A stretch of DNA of 11,454 nt, from positions 1-11,454 of the forward strand of contig DATKDU010000522.1 in NCBI GenBank assembly GCA_035512595.1. Reading direction: 5' to 3'. The notes below the pieces were generated by a model, which worked only from the letters and a program-made list of their open reading frames with translations, was not told the origin of the DNA and ran no database searches. Positions 1 to 5,800 of this stretch are shown here, in pieces. Source of the stretch: DATKDU01 sp035512595. GTDB lineage: Bacteria; Planctomycetota; Planctomycetia; Pirellulales; Pirellulaceae. The translations under genes and the position numbers were made by a program. The stretch's first letter is position 1. Every line of letters starts with the position of its first letter.

Positions 1-2
1 CG

Positions 3-926
3 GTCGATGCCGTCATCCTGGGAGGCGACGGCAACGACTGGATCAAGGGGGGCAGCGGCAACGATACGCTCGATGGCGGCAATGGCAACGACCGGATCAA
101 CGGCGCCGCCGGCGACGACACGATCACCGGCGGCAACGGCAACGACCGTCTGGCCGGGGACACCGGCAACGATTCGCTCGACGGCGGTGCGGGGAACGAT
201 TGGCTCTGGGGCGGGGATGGAGACGACCTCCTGCTGGGCCAGGCCGGCAACGACAAGCTGTTCGGCGAAGCGGGCAACGACGAGCTGTGGGGCGGCATCG
301 GTAACGACGGCCTGTTCGGGGGGGACGGCAATGACATCCTACACGGTGAGGAGGGGAACGACCGGCTGCGCGGCGGCGCCGGCGATGACCAGCTCTTCGG
401 CGAAGGGGGAAATGACCTGCTCTGGGGGGATGAAGGCAACGACGTCCTGGATGGCGGAGACGGCAAGGACAAGCTCTGGGGCGGCTCGGAGGATGACCTC
501 CTCCTCGGCGGCAAAGGCAACGATCTTCTCAACGGCGGACCAGGGGTCAATGTCCTCGACGGCGGCCTCGGAAAGAACAAGCAAGTCAACGGCATCCAAG
601 TGCGGCTGGGCCTGGTGCTGTCGGCTGATCTGAGCAGTCCGTCCGGCGCCACAGGTACAGCGGCCTATCAGTTCCAGCTCGGCGCCGGCGGCGCGAGGCT
701 GCTCTTGGACGTGGTGGTGGAGGGAGCGCCCGCCAGCTCGGAGTTGGCAGTCGCGGTTGGCGGAGTAGCGGCGGGAACGATTACGACGGACTCCAGCGGG
801 CATGGAGAATTGCACCTGGACGTCAGCCCGGACGAGTTGGAACTCCCCGCGCCAATGAGCTACCGCCGCCGGGGTGGGCTGATCATTGCCGTGGGCACGG
901 ACATTTCGGGCAAGTTCGCTCCGTAG
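3..926 (+). CDS. RTX-repeat calcium-binding protein, 5' end missing (paralogue 1 of 3)
   Basis: The reading frame is open from the window edge to a TAG at 924-926, giving 307 visible residues without a start. Residues 1 to about 196 are a continuous run of nine-residue repeats of the GGxGNDxL type, the RTX beta-roll pattern that binds calcium between turns. The run ends in a capping repeat with Asn instead of Asp (GVNVLDGG). The last ~110 residues form a separate, probably beta-rich domain (ATGTAAYQF, then VGGVAAGTITTDSSGHGEL) shared with the two RTX genes downstream. By family it should be an exported, Ca-stabilised surface or matrix protein; its partner is unknown. The missing N-terminus probably carries an LEPR-XLL-type motif like its paralogues (inference). 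The C-terminus is more diverged than in the other two. Its stop codon lies inside a GTAG-headed palindrome. Confidence 0.88.
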   Translation, partial: VDAVILGGDGNDWIKGGSGNDTLDGGNGNDRINGAAGDDTITGGNGNDRLAGDTGNDSLDGGAGNDWLWGGDGDDLLLGQAGNDKLFGEAGNDELWGGIGNDGLFGGDGNDILHGEEGNDRLRGGAGDDQLFGEGGNDLLWGDEGNDVLDGGDGKDKLWGGSEDDLLLGGKGNDLLNGGPGVNVLDGGLGKNKQVNGIQVRLGLVLSADLSSPSGATGTAAYQFQLGAGGARLLLDVVVEGAPASSELAVAVGGVAAGTITTDSSGHGELHLDVSPDELELPAPMSYRRRGGLIIAVGTDISGKFAP

Positions 927-957
927 CGGAATTCCAAAGTCTTACGACTTCGGCTAC
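923..957 (-). repeat. REP-like palindrome, GTAG at both ends
   Basis: AAGTC (937-941) pairs with GACTT (946-950) around TTAC, and the stem extends through one mismatch to CC (934-935) and GG (952-953). On the minus strand the hairpin is directly preceded by GTAG (957-954); on the plus strand GTAG at 923-926 contains the TAG stop of the preceding gene. A GTAG head before an imperfect palindrome is the known layout of REP sequences mobilised by RAYT (IS200/IS605-like Y1) transposases. There is no U-tract, so a terminator role is unsure. Confidence 0.5.
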
Positions 958-1010
958 AGGCTCGCCAGGGCGTTTGTCATAAAAATGCGTAAACCTTTGA
1001 GGCGAAACAT

Positions 1011-1026
1011 TTTGCGATCGCGCAAA
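1011..1026. promoter_or_regulatory. operator-like dyad upstream of promoter
   Basis: TTTGCG (1011-1016) and CGCAAA (1021-1026) are perfect inverted repeats separated by four bases, and the octamer GCGATCGC is nested inside. The dyad ends six bases before the putative -35 box of the downstream RTX gene, which is where an activator or repressor dimer could bind. No regulator is identified; this is inferred from symmetry and position only. Confidence 0.3.
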
Positions 1027-1031
1027 TATAC

Positions 1032-1059
1032 TTGACAATTGCCATAGAAAACCTATTGT
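1032..1059 (+). promoter_or_regulatory. sigma70-type promoter of the second RTX gene
   Basis: A consensus -35 TTGACA (1032-1037) is followed after 16 bases by TATTGT (1054-1059; four of six match TATAAT). The surrounding stretch is clearly AT-richer than the GC-rich flanks. Transcription would start near 1066, giving a leader of about 79 nt before the ATG at 1145. Confidence 0.55.
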
Positions 1060-1072
1060 TTTCTAGGCAATT
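1037..1072. promoter_or_regulatory. long bulged dyad over the promoter
   Basis: The left arm is AATTGCC (1037-1043), an unpaired A (1044), then TAGAAAAC (1045-1052). The loop is CTATT (1053-1057). The right arm is GTTTTCTA (1058-1065) followed by GGCAATT (1066-1072). That is 15 paired positions with a single bulge. The dyad covers the end of the -35 box, the -10 box and the expected start site, so it could be a repressor operator or, if transcribed from further upstream, an RNA hairpin. Confidence 0.45.
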
Positions 1073-1131
1073 CACCTGCCTGTTTCCACCCGACCGCGCT
1101 CGTATCGGTCGGTGCCAATCCTCGAAATCGC

Positions 1132-1137
1132 AAGGAG
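1132..1137 (+). promoter_or_regulatory. ribosome binding site deciding the start at 1145
   Basis: AAGGAG lies seven bases before ATG 1145. The in-frame GTG at 1112 has no comparable site, so 1145 is the preferred start. Confidence 0.7.
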
Positions 1138-1144
1138 TTTTTCC

Positions 1145-2320
1145 ATGCGCCATAACCGTTTTCAACGCCGCGCGTTCTTTGAGCCCCTGGAAAGCCGCCG
1201 CGTGCTGGCGGGCAATCCATTCGCTTCGGCATCGGTTGAGTTCGAAGGAGGCGTGCTGACCGTCATCGGCTCGAACAAAAGCGACAAGATTTGGGTCGAT
1301 TCCGACGGCACGACCCTCACCGTAACTGCTGGCAAGCAGGTCACCACCTTTGACTTAAGCGGCGGAGAAGGAGGCGAGCCGGTCGCGTTCACCTCGATCT
1401 ACATCGATGGCGGCCGAGGCAACGACTGGATTCGCATCGGTGAGGGAGTCACCGTCGATGCCGAGATCTATGGCGGCGACGGCAACGACCGGATCTTCAG
1501 CGGCAGCGGCAACGACTTCATCGATGCCGGCAAGGGAAATGACCGCGTCTGGGGGGGCGCTGGCAACGACGTGATCCACGGCGGCTTGGGGAACGATGCC
1601 CTGTTTGGCGGGGACGGCGACGACCTGATCTATGGCGATGCGGGCAACGACCGGCTCTTCGGCGATGCCGGCAACGACGAGATCTGGGCCGGGTCGGGGC
1701 ACGACCAGGCCAACGGCGGCGACGGGGACGACATCCTCCACGGCGAGGATGGCCACGACAAGCTCCGCGGCGGCGCTGGCAATGACCAGCTCTTCGGCGA
1801 AGGGGGCAAAGACCTCCTGTGGGGCGATGCCGGCAACGACTACCTCGACGGCGGCGACGACAAGGACCAGCTCTGGGGCGGCGAGGGAGACGACATCCTC
1901 TTCGGCGGCGACGGCAACGACCATCTCCGCGGCGGCGGCGGCAACAACCTTCTCGACGGCGGCGAAGGGAACGACAAGCTCGTGGACGGCACCGAGGTCG
2001 ATCTCGACGCCACGCTGATCGCGTCGCTCGTCAGCCCCGTAGCCGGCACCGGCACCGCCACCTTCGCTTTCAACACGGCCGATGGCTCGGCAGAGTTCGA
2101 GCTGGAGGTCTCGGTCACCGGCGCCACGCCAGGCACGCTCGACGTGGCGATCAATGGCACCGTCGTGGGCCAGCTCGTGACCGATCTGAGCGGCAACGGC
2201 TCGATTGTCTTCTCGACCAATCCGACTTCGCCTGACGAAGTCCTGCTGACGGGAGTTTCGATCGTCGAAGGCTCGACGATCACCGTCGGCGATCTGACCG
2301 GCGTGTTCACCCTGGCGTAA
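1145..2320 (+). CDS. LEPR-XLL/RTX-repeat calcium-binding protein (paralogue 2 of 3)
   Basis: 391 residues from an ATG with a good Shine-Dalgarno; stop TAA. Residues 1-24 hold a basic start (MRHNRFQRR) and FEPLESRRVLAG, a variant of the LEPR-XLL motif that planctomycetes carry near the N-terminus of many exported proteins; no classical Sec signal peptide is visible. Residues ~30-86 are beta-rich (LTVIGSNKSDKIWV, DGTTLTVTAGKQ). Residues 87 to about 281 are about 21 nonapeptide repeats GGxGxDxL, the Ca-binding beta-roll, closing with the Asn-type cap GGGGNNLLDGG. Residues ~282-391 are the conserved C-terminal domain (GTATFAF, SVTGATPGTLDVAINGTVVG). Likely a surface or extracellular structural protein; no function beyond calcium binding is shown. 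No type I secretion genes are in view. Preceded by its own promoter and dyad, followed by palindromes and a strong terminator, so probably monocistronic. Confidence 0.92.
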   Translation: MRHNRFQRRAFFEPLESRRVLAGNPFASASVEFEGGVLTVIGSNKSDKIWVDSDGTTLTVTAGKQVTTFDLSGGEGGEPVAFTSIYIDGGRGNDWIRIGEGVTVDAEIYGGDGNDRIFSGSGNDFIDAGKGNDRVWGGAGNDVIHGGLGNDALFGGDGDDLIYGDAGNDRLFGDAGNDEIWAGSGHDQANGGDGDDILHGEDGHDKLRGGAGNDQLFGEGGKDLLWGDAGNDYLDGGDDKDQLWGGEGDDILFGGDGNDHLRGGGGNNLLDGGEGNDKLVDGTEVDLDATLIASLVSPVAGTGTATFAFNTADGSAEFELEVSVTGATPGTLDVAINGTVVGQLVTDLSGNGSIVFSTNPTSPDEVLLTGVSIVEGSTITVGDLTGVFTLA

Positions 2321-2322
2321 TC

Positions 2323-2348
2323 GTAGGGCACTCGCTCCGCGAGTGCCC
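2323..2348 (+). repeat. GTAG-headed REP-like palindrome
   Basis: GTAG (2323-2326) begins two bases after the TAA of the RTX gene. GGGCACTCGC (2326-2335) and GCGAGTGCCC (2339-2348) are perfect ten-base arms around TCC. The core recurs in inverted orientation at 2401-2423. Confidence 0.65.
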
Positions 2349-2400
2349 AAAATGAACCTGACGGGGCACCCATGCCCGTTGTCGGGAGGAAACCCGCATT

Positions 2401-2423
2401 ATGCACTCGCGGAGCGAGTGCAT
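2401..2423 (-). repeat. inverted partner of the 2323-2348 palindrome
   Basis: ATGCACTCGC (2401-2410) and GCGAGTGCAT (2414-2423) are perfect ten-base arms around GGA. The 17-base core is the exact reverse complement of the core at 2329-2345, including the loop. On the minus strand it is preceded by GTAA, close to a GTAG head. The pair, 52 bases apart, has a BIME-like arrangement. Confidence 0.6.
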
Positions 2424-2437
2424 TACATTGAACCACG

Positions 2438-2485
2438 TCCCACGGGCGGATCGGCCACAAGCTGGTGGCACGTCCACCCGTGGGA
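2438..2485. repeat. nested inverted repeat
   Basis: TCCCACGGG (2438-2446) pairs perfectly with CCCGTGGGA (2477-2485), and inside it GCCAC (2454-2458) pairs with GTGGC (2465-2469). No GTAG head is present. With the two preceding palindromes and the terminator it fills most of the 3' flank of the second RTX gene. Confidence 0.5.
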
Positions 2486-2503
2486 TACCCGGATGAGTGA
2501 CCC

Positions 2504-2531
2504 GGCCGCGACTTATTGTCGCGGCCTTTTT
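2504..2531 (+). terminator. intrinsic (Rho-independent) terminator
   Basis: GGCCGCGAC (2504-2512) and GTCGCGGCC (2518-2526) form a perfect nine-base GC-rich stem with loop TTATT, followed at once by TTTTT (2527-2531). It lies 184 bases after the stop of the second RTX gene and would insulate the third from it. It is the only element in the window with the full stem plus U-tract layout. Confidence 0.85.
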
Positions 2532-2816
2532 CGTTCCCCACGTACGTGGCCCCAAACTTGCCGGACCTCGGCGGCTTGTCGTAGCTTCGCTTCCCGGCCA
2601 ACGATTTTGCTGGGCATCTTGTATGGCAGTTGCAAAACGGGGTAAGCTGGGACAAGTTTGCTGGGTGGGGGGAGATCATTCAGCCGGCCGTTGGGGGTTC
2701 TGCCCCTTTCGGAAGCGCTGCTTCCCACCGTTCGTTAGAGGCAATCGTGCGCTAGGCCAGGCAGGTTGGCTGCTCGCCAGGCGCACTTCGTTTGTGTTTC
2801 ACATTTCGTTTGGAAC
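2532..2816. other. intergenic leader region of the third RTX gene, no gene seen
   Basis: No convincing coding region is seen; the open frames here have no recognisable protein and no supported start. The visible structure is minor: a 12-base palindrome CCACGTACGTGG (2538-2549), a six-base hairpin GGAAGC/GCTTCC (2711-2716, 2720-2725) and distant arms GTGCGC (2747-2752) and GCGCAC (2781-2786). A promoter for the downstream gene must lie here unless it is read through, but no pair of boxes stands out. A small RNA or long structured leader cannot be excluded. Confidence 0.4.
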
Positions 2817-2821
2817 AGGAG
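2817..2821 (+). promoter_or_regulatory. ribosome binding site deciding the start at 2829
   Basis: AGGAG lies seven bases before ATG 2829, the same spacing as in the second RTX gene. The longer in-frame start at 2766 would add residues unlike those of the paralogue and has no such site. Confidence 0.7.
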
Positions 2822-2828
2822 ACAGAGT

Positions 2829-3998
2829 ATGAGTCGTCCCTCGCTGCGCCGTCAGTTGTTTCTGGAGTGCCTCGAAAGCCGCCGCCTGCTGGCGGCGAAC
2901 TTTGGCGACCACCCGCTCGGCGGACCGCCTGGACTGGGAAGCGGGCCTAACGGTCCGCCCCACCTCGGAGTCATCGCACTCGAATCGGGCGCGCTGACGA
3001 TCACCGGCTCCAACAAGAGCGACAAGATCGCCGTCACCTCCGACGGCACGACGCTGACCGTCAAGCTCAACAAACAGACCGAAACGTTTGCGGTGGCTGA
3101 CGTCACCTCGATCTCCATCGACGGCGGGAAGGGCAACGACAAGATCGACGTGGCCGAGGAAATCACCATCGGCGCCACGATCACCGGCGGCCCCGGCAAC
3201 GACAGAATCAGCGGCGGCGGCGGCAATGACGTCATCACCGGCGATGCCGGCAACGACTGGCTGTGGGGGGGAGGCGGCGACGATCTGCTCGACGGCGGGG
3301 CGGGGAACGACAAACTCTTCGGCGAGGAGGGGAACGATGAACTGCTAGGGGGCGCGGGGAACGACGCCCTCGACGGCGGCGAAGGGGATGACATCCTCCG
3401 CGGCGGCGACGGTCACGATCGGCTTCGCGGCGGCGCGGGCGACGACCAGCTCTTCGGCGAAGGGGGCAAAGACCTCCTGTGGGGCGATGACGGCAACGAC
3501 TTCCTCGACGGCGGGGACGACAAGGACAAGCTCTTCGGCGGCAATGGAGACGACATTCTGTTCGGAGGCGCCGGCAATGATATTCTCAACGGCGGTGCAG
3601 GGACCAACCTGCTCGACGGCGGCGAGGGCAAGGACAAGCTGATCAACGGCACGTCGGTCGATCTCAGCCAGGCGCTGTCGGCCACGCTGACCAGCGCCAC
3701 CGTCGCGGCGGCGACCGGAACGGCCACGTTTGCCTTCACGACCGCCGACGGCACGGCGGAATTCGAGCTGAACGTCACCGTCAGCGGTTACACGGCCGAC
3801 GCGGTCCTCGACGTGTCGATTGACGGCACGGTCATCGGCCAGATCACGACCGACGCCAGCGGCAACGGCACGTTCACCGCTTCGACCGACCCCACGGACG
3901 AAAGCGAGTGGCAGCTTCCCGATGGCCTGAGCATCGAGGCCGGTTCGACGGTCCTCGTGGCCACCGACCTGAGCGGGACGCTGGCTGTCGTGGTCTAA
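2829..3998 (+). CDS. LEPR-XLL/RTX-repeat calcium-binding protein (paralogue 3 of 3)
   Basis: 389 residues, stop TAA. The N-terminus MSRPSLRRQLFLECLESRRLLAA carries the LEPR-XLL-type motif. A Gly/Pro-rich linker (residues ~25-45) unique to this copy follows, then a beta-rich stretch nearly shared with paralogue 2 (LTITGSNKSDKIAV, DGTTLTVKLNKQ). Residues 97 to about 273 are about 19-20 RTX nonapeptides ending in the cap GGAGTNLLDGG. Residues ~275-389 are the common C-terminal domain (GTATFAFTTADGTAEFEL, VLDVSIDGTVIGQITTDASG). The repeats align one by one with those of the neighbouring genes, so the locus grew by whole-gene duplication. A 46-base block (3444-3489) is identical to 1784-1829. Expected to act outside the cytoplasm as a Ca-stabilised structural or adhesive protein; partner and exact role unknown. 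Confidence 0.92.
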   Translation: MSRPSLRRQLFLECLESRRLLAANFGDHPLGGPPGLGSGPNGPPHLGVIALESGALTITGSNKSDKIAVTSDGTTLTVKLNKQTETFAVADVTSISIDGGKGNDKIDVAEEITIGATITGGPGNDRISGGGGNDVITGDAGNDWLWGGGGDDLLDGGAGNDKLFGEEGNDELLGGAGNDALDGGEGDDILRGGDGHDRLRGGAGDDQLFGEGGKDLLWGDDGNDFLDGGDDKDKLFGGNGDDILFGGAGNDILNGGAGTNLLDGGEGKDKLINGTSVDLSQALSATLTSATVAAATGTATFAFTTADGTAEFELNVTVSGYTADAVLDVSIDGTVIGQITTDASGNGTFTASTDPTDESEWQLPDGLSIEAGSTVLVATDLSGTLAVVV

Positions 3999-4018
3999 GG
4001 TGCGTCGCGACAAGTCCA

Positions 4019-4048
4019 GGCGGCGGGGCCAGTACCCCGCCGCCCTAC
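4019..4048 (-). terminator. shared hairpin between convergent genes, GTAG-headed
   Basis: GGCGGCGGGG (4019-4028) and CCCCGCCGCC (4035-4044) are perfect ten-base arms around six bases, located between the convergent stops of the third RTX gene and the zinc-ribbon gene. On the minus strand GTAG (4048-4045) directly precedes the stem and includes the TAG stop of the zinc-ribbon gene, so it also fits the REP layout. There is no U-tract; the terminator role is inferred from position. Confidence 0.5.
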
Positions 4049-4944
4049 CGCAGCCGGGCAATGACATACGCCAGGCTGCGCGCGATCACCGTCAGATCGA
4101 TCGCCAGGTCGCTGTCGCGATGGTCGCTGCGCAACTGCTTCAGGTGAGCGGTCGCCGCAGTTTCGGCGGCCCGACTTTCGTCGGGCGTCATTCGCTTTCG
4201 CCGCAGATCGGGCGATCGCTTGAGCCGCGCCACGTCGCGCCTGGCCGCTTCCAGCCCGCCGCTGCGGACCCACGACAACAGATGCGCCAGCTCGTCGCAG
4301 TCGAACCACAGGCCGTGCTCGCCGCAGACGTCCAGCACCACGCCGCTTTGACCCTGGCCAAAGTTCCGCCGCACCATCAGCCCGCTGCACTGCGGGCACT
4401 TGCGATAGCCGCGATGCGTCTCGATCGGCACCAGCCGGTGCGAAACGCTCCCCCGCTGCGGACGACGTTCCTCGCCATCCAGCAGATCGTGCAGCGTCTC
4501 GAGGCCAATCCACATCCCGGCGCAGACGCGGCATTCCAGGACCGTCGTCTCCAGGTCCGTTAGCCGACGGCTGACCAAATGCCGGCCGGGGCAGATGGGG
4601 CAGGTGAGCTTGCTGGCCTTGCCGGCGACGAGGTCGGCAGCCAGCGGAGTGGCGCAGTGGTGGCAGTAGCGAGCCCGGTCGCTGACGCGGGCCTGACAGC
4701 CGGGACAGACGGTGTCGAGGTCGGTTTCATGAATCGTGAAATCGGCGCCGCAGTAGCCGCACGACTTTTCTCCGTGCTCGCGGGCAGCGCCGCAGGCGGC
4801 ACAGTGGACGACGTCAGCCTCGTGTCCCCGCGGCCTTTTGATCGTCAGCACCTCGCCGCAGCGGCAGCGAAATTTTCCCCCCACGCGCCGCCCCGTGGCG
4901 TCGTAGCGGAGACGACATTGGTCGCATTGGACGAGGAGACGCAT
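4045..4944 (-). CDS. multi-zinc-ribbon protein with two zf-TFIIB-like domains
   Basis: 299 residues, ATG at 4944-4942, stop TAG at 4047-4045. Metal-binding Cys pairs run along the protein: C7/C10 with C27/C29 (N-terminal ribbon), C48/C51 with C62/C65 and C80/C83 with C94/C97 (double zinc ribbon), C115/C118 with C138/C141 (first zf-TFIIB-like unit, LECRVCAGMWIGLETL), and C183/C186 with C207/H210 (second unit, DVCGEHGLWFDCDELAHLL). The last ~70 residues are charged and helical without Cys. zf-TFIIB proteins are small bacterial zinc proteins of unclear, possibly nucleic-acid or protein-binding role. Cytoplasmic: no signal or membrane segment. No Shine-Dalgarno is visible before the start, but starting directly at MRLLVQCDQC fits the first ribbon. 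It is transcribed away from the membrane-protein cluster at 5095 through a 150-base divergent gap. Confidence 0.87.
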   Translation of the reverse strand: MRLLVQCDQCRLRYDATGRRVGGKFRCRCGEVLTIKRPRGHEADVVHCAACGAAREHGEKSCGYCGADFTIHETDLDTVCPGCQARVSDRARYCHHCATPLAADLVAGKASKLTCPICPGRHLVSRRLTDLETTVLECRVCAGMWIGLETLHDLLDGEERRPQRGSVSHRLVPIETHRGYRKCPQCSGLMVRRNFGQGQSGVVLDVCGEHGLWFDCDELAHLLSWVRSGGLEAARRDVARLKRSPDLRRKRMTPDESRAAETAATAHLKQLRSDHRDSDLAIDLTVIARSLAYVIARLR

Positions 4945-5094
4945 GGACGATCGCCAAGGAACGTGTGCTCAGCGGCGCGGAATCAACCTGCGAGCCGCGC
5001 TTTCGGTCATACAGACATTGTGTCTCGACTTGCGGCGCGCGACAATGACGTCCCGCGGAGCAGCGGCCGGGGGGCTCCGCCGGAGAAGAGACAC

Positions 5095-5799
5095 ATGGCG
5101 AGCTTGTATCAATTCTCGATCCGCGGCCTGCTCTGGGCTGTGACGATTCTGGCCGTCGGTATGGCGGCACTCCTCAACGCCAACGGCCTTTGGCAGGGGC
5201 TGAGCTGGGGCCTGGTCCTCTATGCCTTGACGGCATCGATCCTGCTGGTGGTCTATCGGCGCAGCGAGCAGCGGGCGTTCTGGGTTGGATTTTCCGTCTT
5301 CGGCTGGGCGTACTTGCTTTTGTTTCTCACATCGCAGTATCCAACCCTGCCTTTCTCGCAGTCCCCGCATCGAAAGGATCCGTTTCGCGAGAAGGAGTTA
5401 CTGGCGACGCAGCTCGCTCAGTGGTCGCACGAGAATCTCCTTCCGGAATCACGGCGGGTGGCGGAGATCCAGGTCACGCTTCCCGCCGATGCGTCGATGA
5501 ACGGCATGCCGGGCAATCCGGGAGGCGGCGATATGGGGGGAATGATGGAAGGGATGGGAGCCGGCGGGATGATGCCCGGAGCCGGCGGAATGATGCCAGG
5601 CAGTGGCATGCCCGGGATGGGAGGCATGATGACCGGCATGGGCCCGATGGGTGGCGTCGCCATGGCCCCCAATCCCAGTTACGTCCCGCTCGAATACTTT
5701 CAGCAGATCTTTCACGCCCTGGCCTTGCTGCTGGCGGCAGCCATCGGCGGCAAAACCTGCCAGGTGATTTACCGCACCCGGCCTCACACGGAGGAATGA
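5095..5799 (+). CDS. planctomycete-type membrane protein, Met/Gly-rich loop (paralogue 1 of 3)
   Basis: 234 residues, ATG preceded by GGAGAAGAG (5082-5090); the frame is open far upstream, but the paralogues start at the same M-A-x-x-x-QF position. Three N-terminal membrane helices (~11-28, 33-53, 61-80) begin with YQFSIRGLLWAVT, a motif common to many small planctomycete membrane proteins, and are joined by the basic VYRRSEQRAFW. A loop of ~120 residues follows, then a fourth helix near the C-terminus ending GGKTCQVIYRTRP. Residues ~135-190 of the loop are extremely Met/Gly-rich, with 17 Met in under 60 residues (repeats like GGMMPG). Function unknown. Met-rich loops can bind copper, but nothing else here points to copper. 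First gene of a tight cluster; stop TGA is one base before the next ATG. Confidence 0.88.
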   Translation: MASLYQFSIRGLLWAVTILAVGMAALLNANGLWQGLSWGLVLYALTASILLVVYRRSEQRAFWVGFSVFGWAYLLLFLTSQYPTLPFSQSPHRKDPFREKELLATQLAQWSHENLLPESRRVAEIQVTLPADASMNGMPGNPGGGDMGGMMEGMGAGGMMPGAGGMMPGSGMPGMGGMMTGMGPMGGVAMAPNPSYVPLEYFQQIFHALALLLAAAIGGKTCQVIYRTRPHTEE

Positions 5800-5800
5800 C

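Noticed and set aside
16..560. Regular ~27-base periodic repeats that could suggest a CRISPR array or minisatellite
   Set aside because: The period is nine codons, the variation follows codon positions, and the translation is a standard RTX beta-roll; no spacers or flanking cas genes.
1355..2350. Long open frame on the minus strand across the second RTX gene, with similar ones at 339-815 and 3345-4067
   Set aside because: They are antisense shadows of 27-base GC-rich coding repeats; their products are low-complexity Val/Ala/Glu repeats with no independent start signals.
2538..2549. 12-base palindrome CCACGTACGTGG
   Set aside because: Isolated, with no partner site or promoter nearby; such short palindromes occur by chance in GC-rich sequence.
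5016..5047. CATTGT...ACAATG inverted repeat in the divergent gap, considered as promoter or operator
   Set aside because: Only six-base arms 20 bases apart, and the best -35/-10 pair is weak (three and four matches); not enough for a call.
4579..5094. N-terminal extension of about 170 residues on the first membrane protein
   Set aside because: It is the antisense of the zinc-ribbon gene; the paralogues start at the MA-x-x-QF position and a ribosome site precedes 5095.
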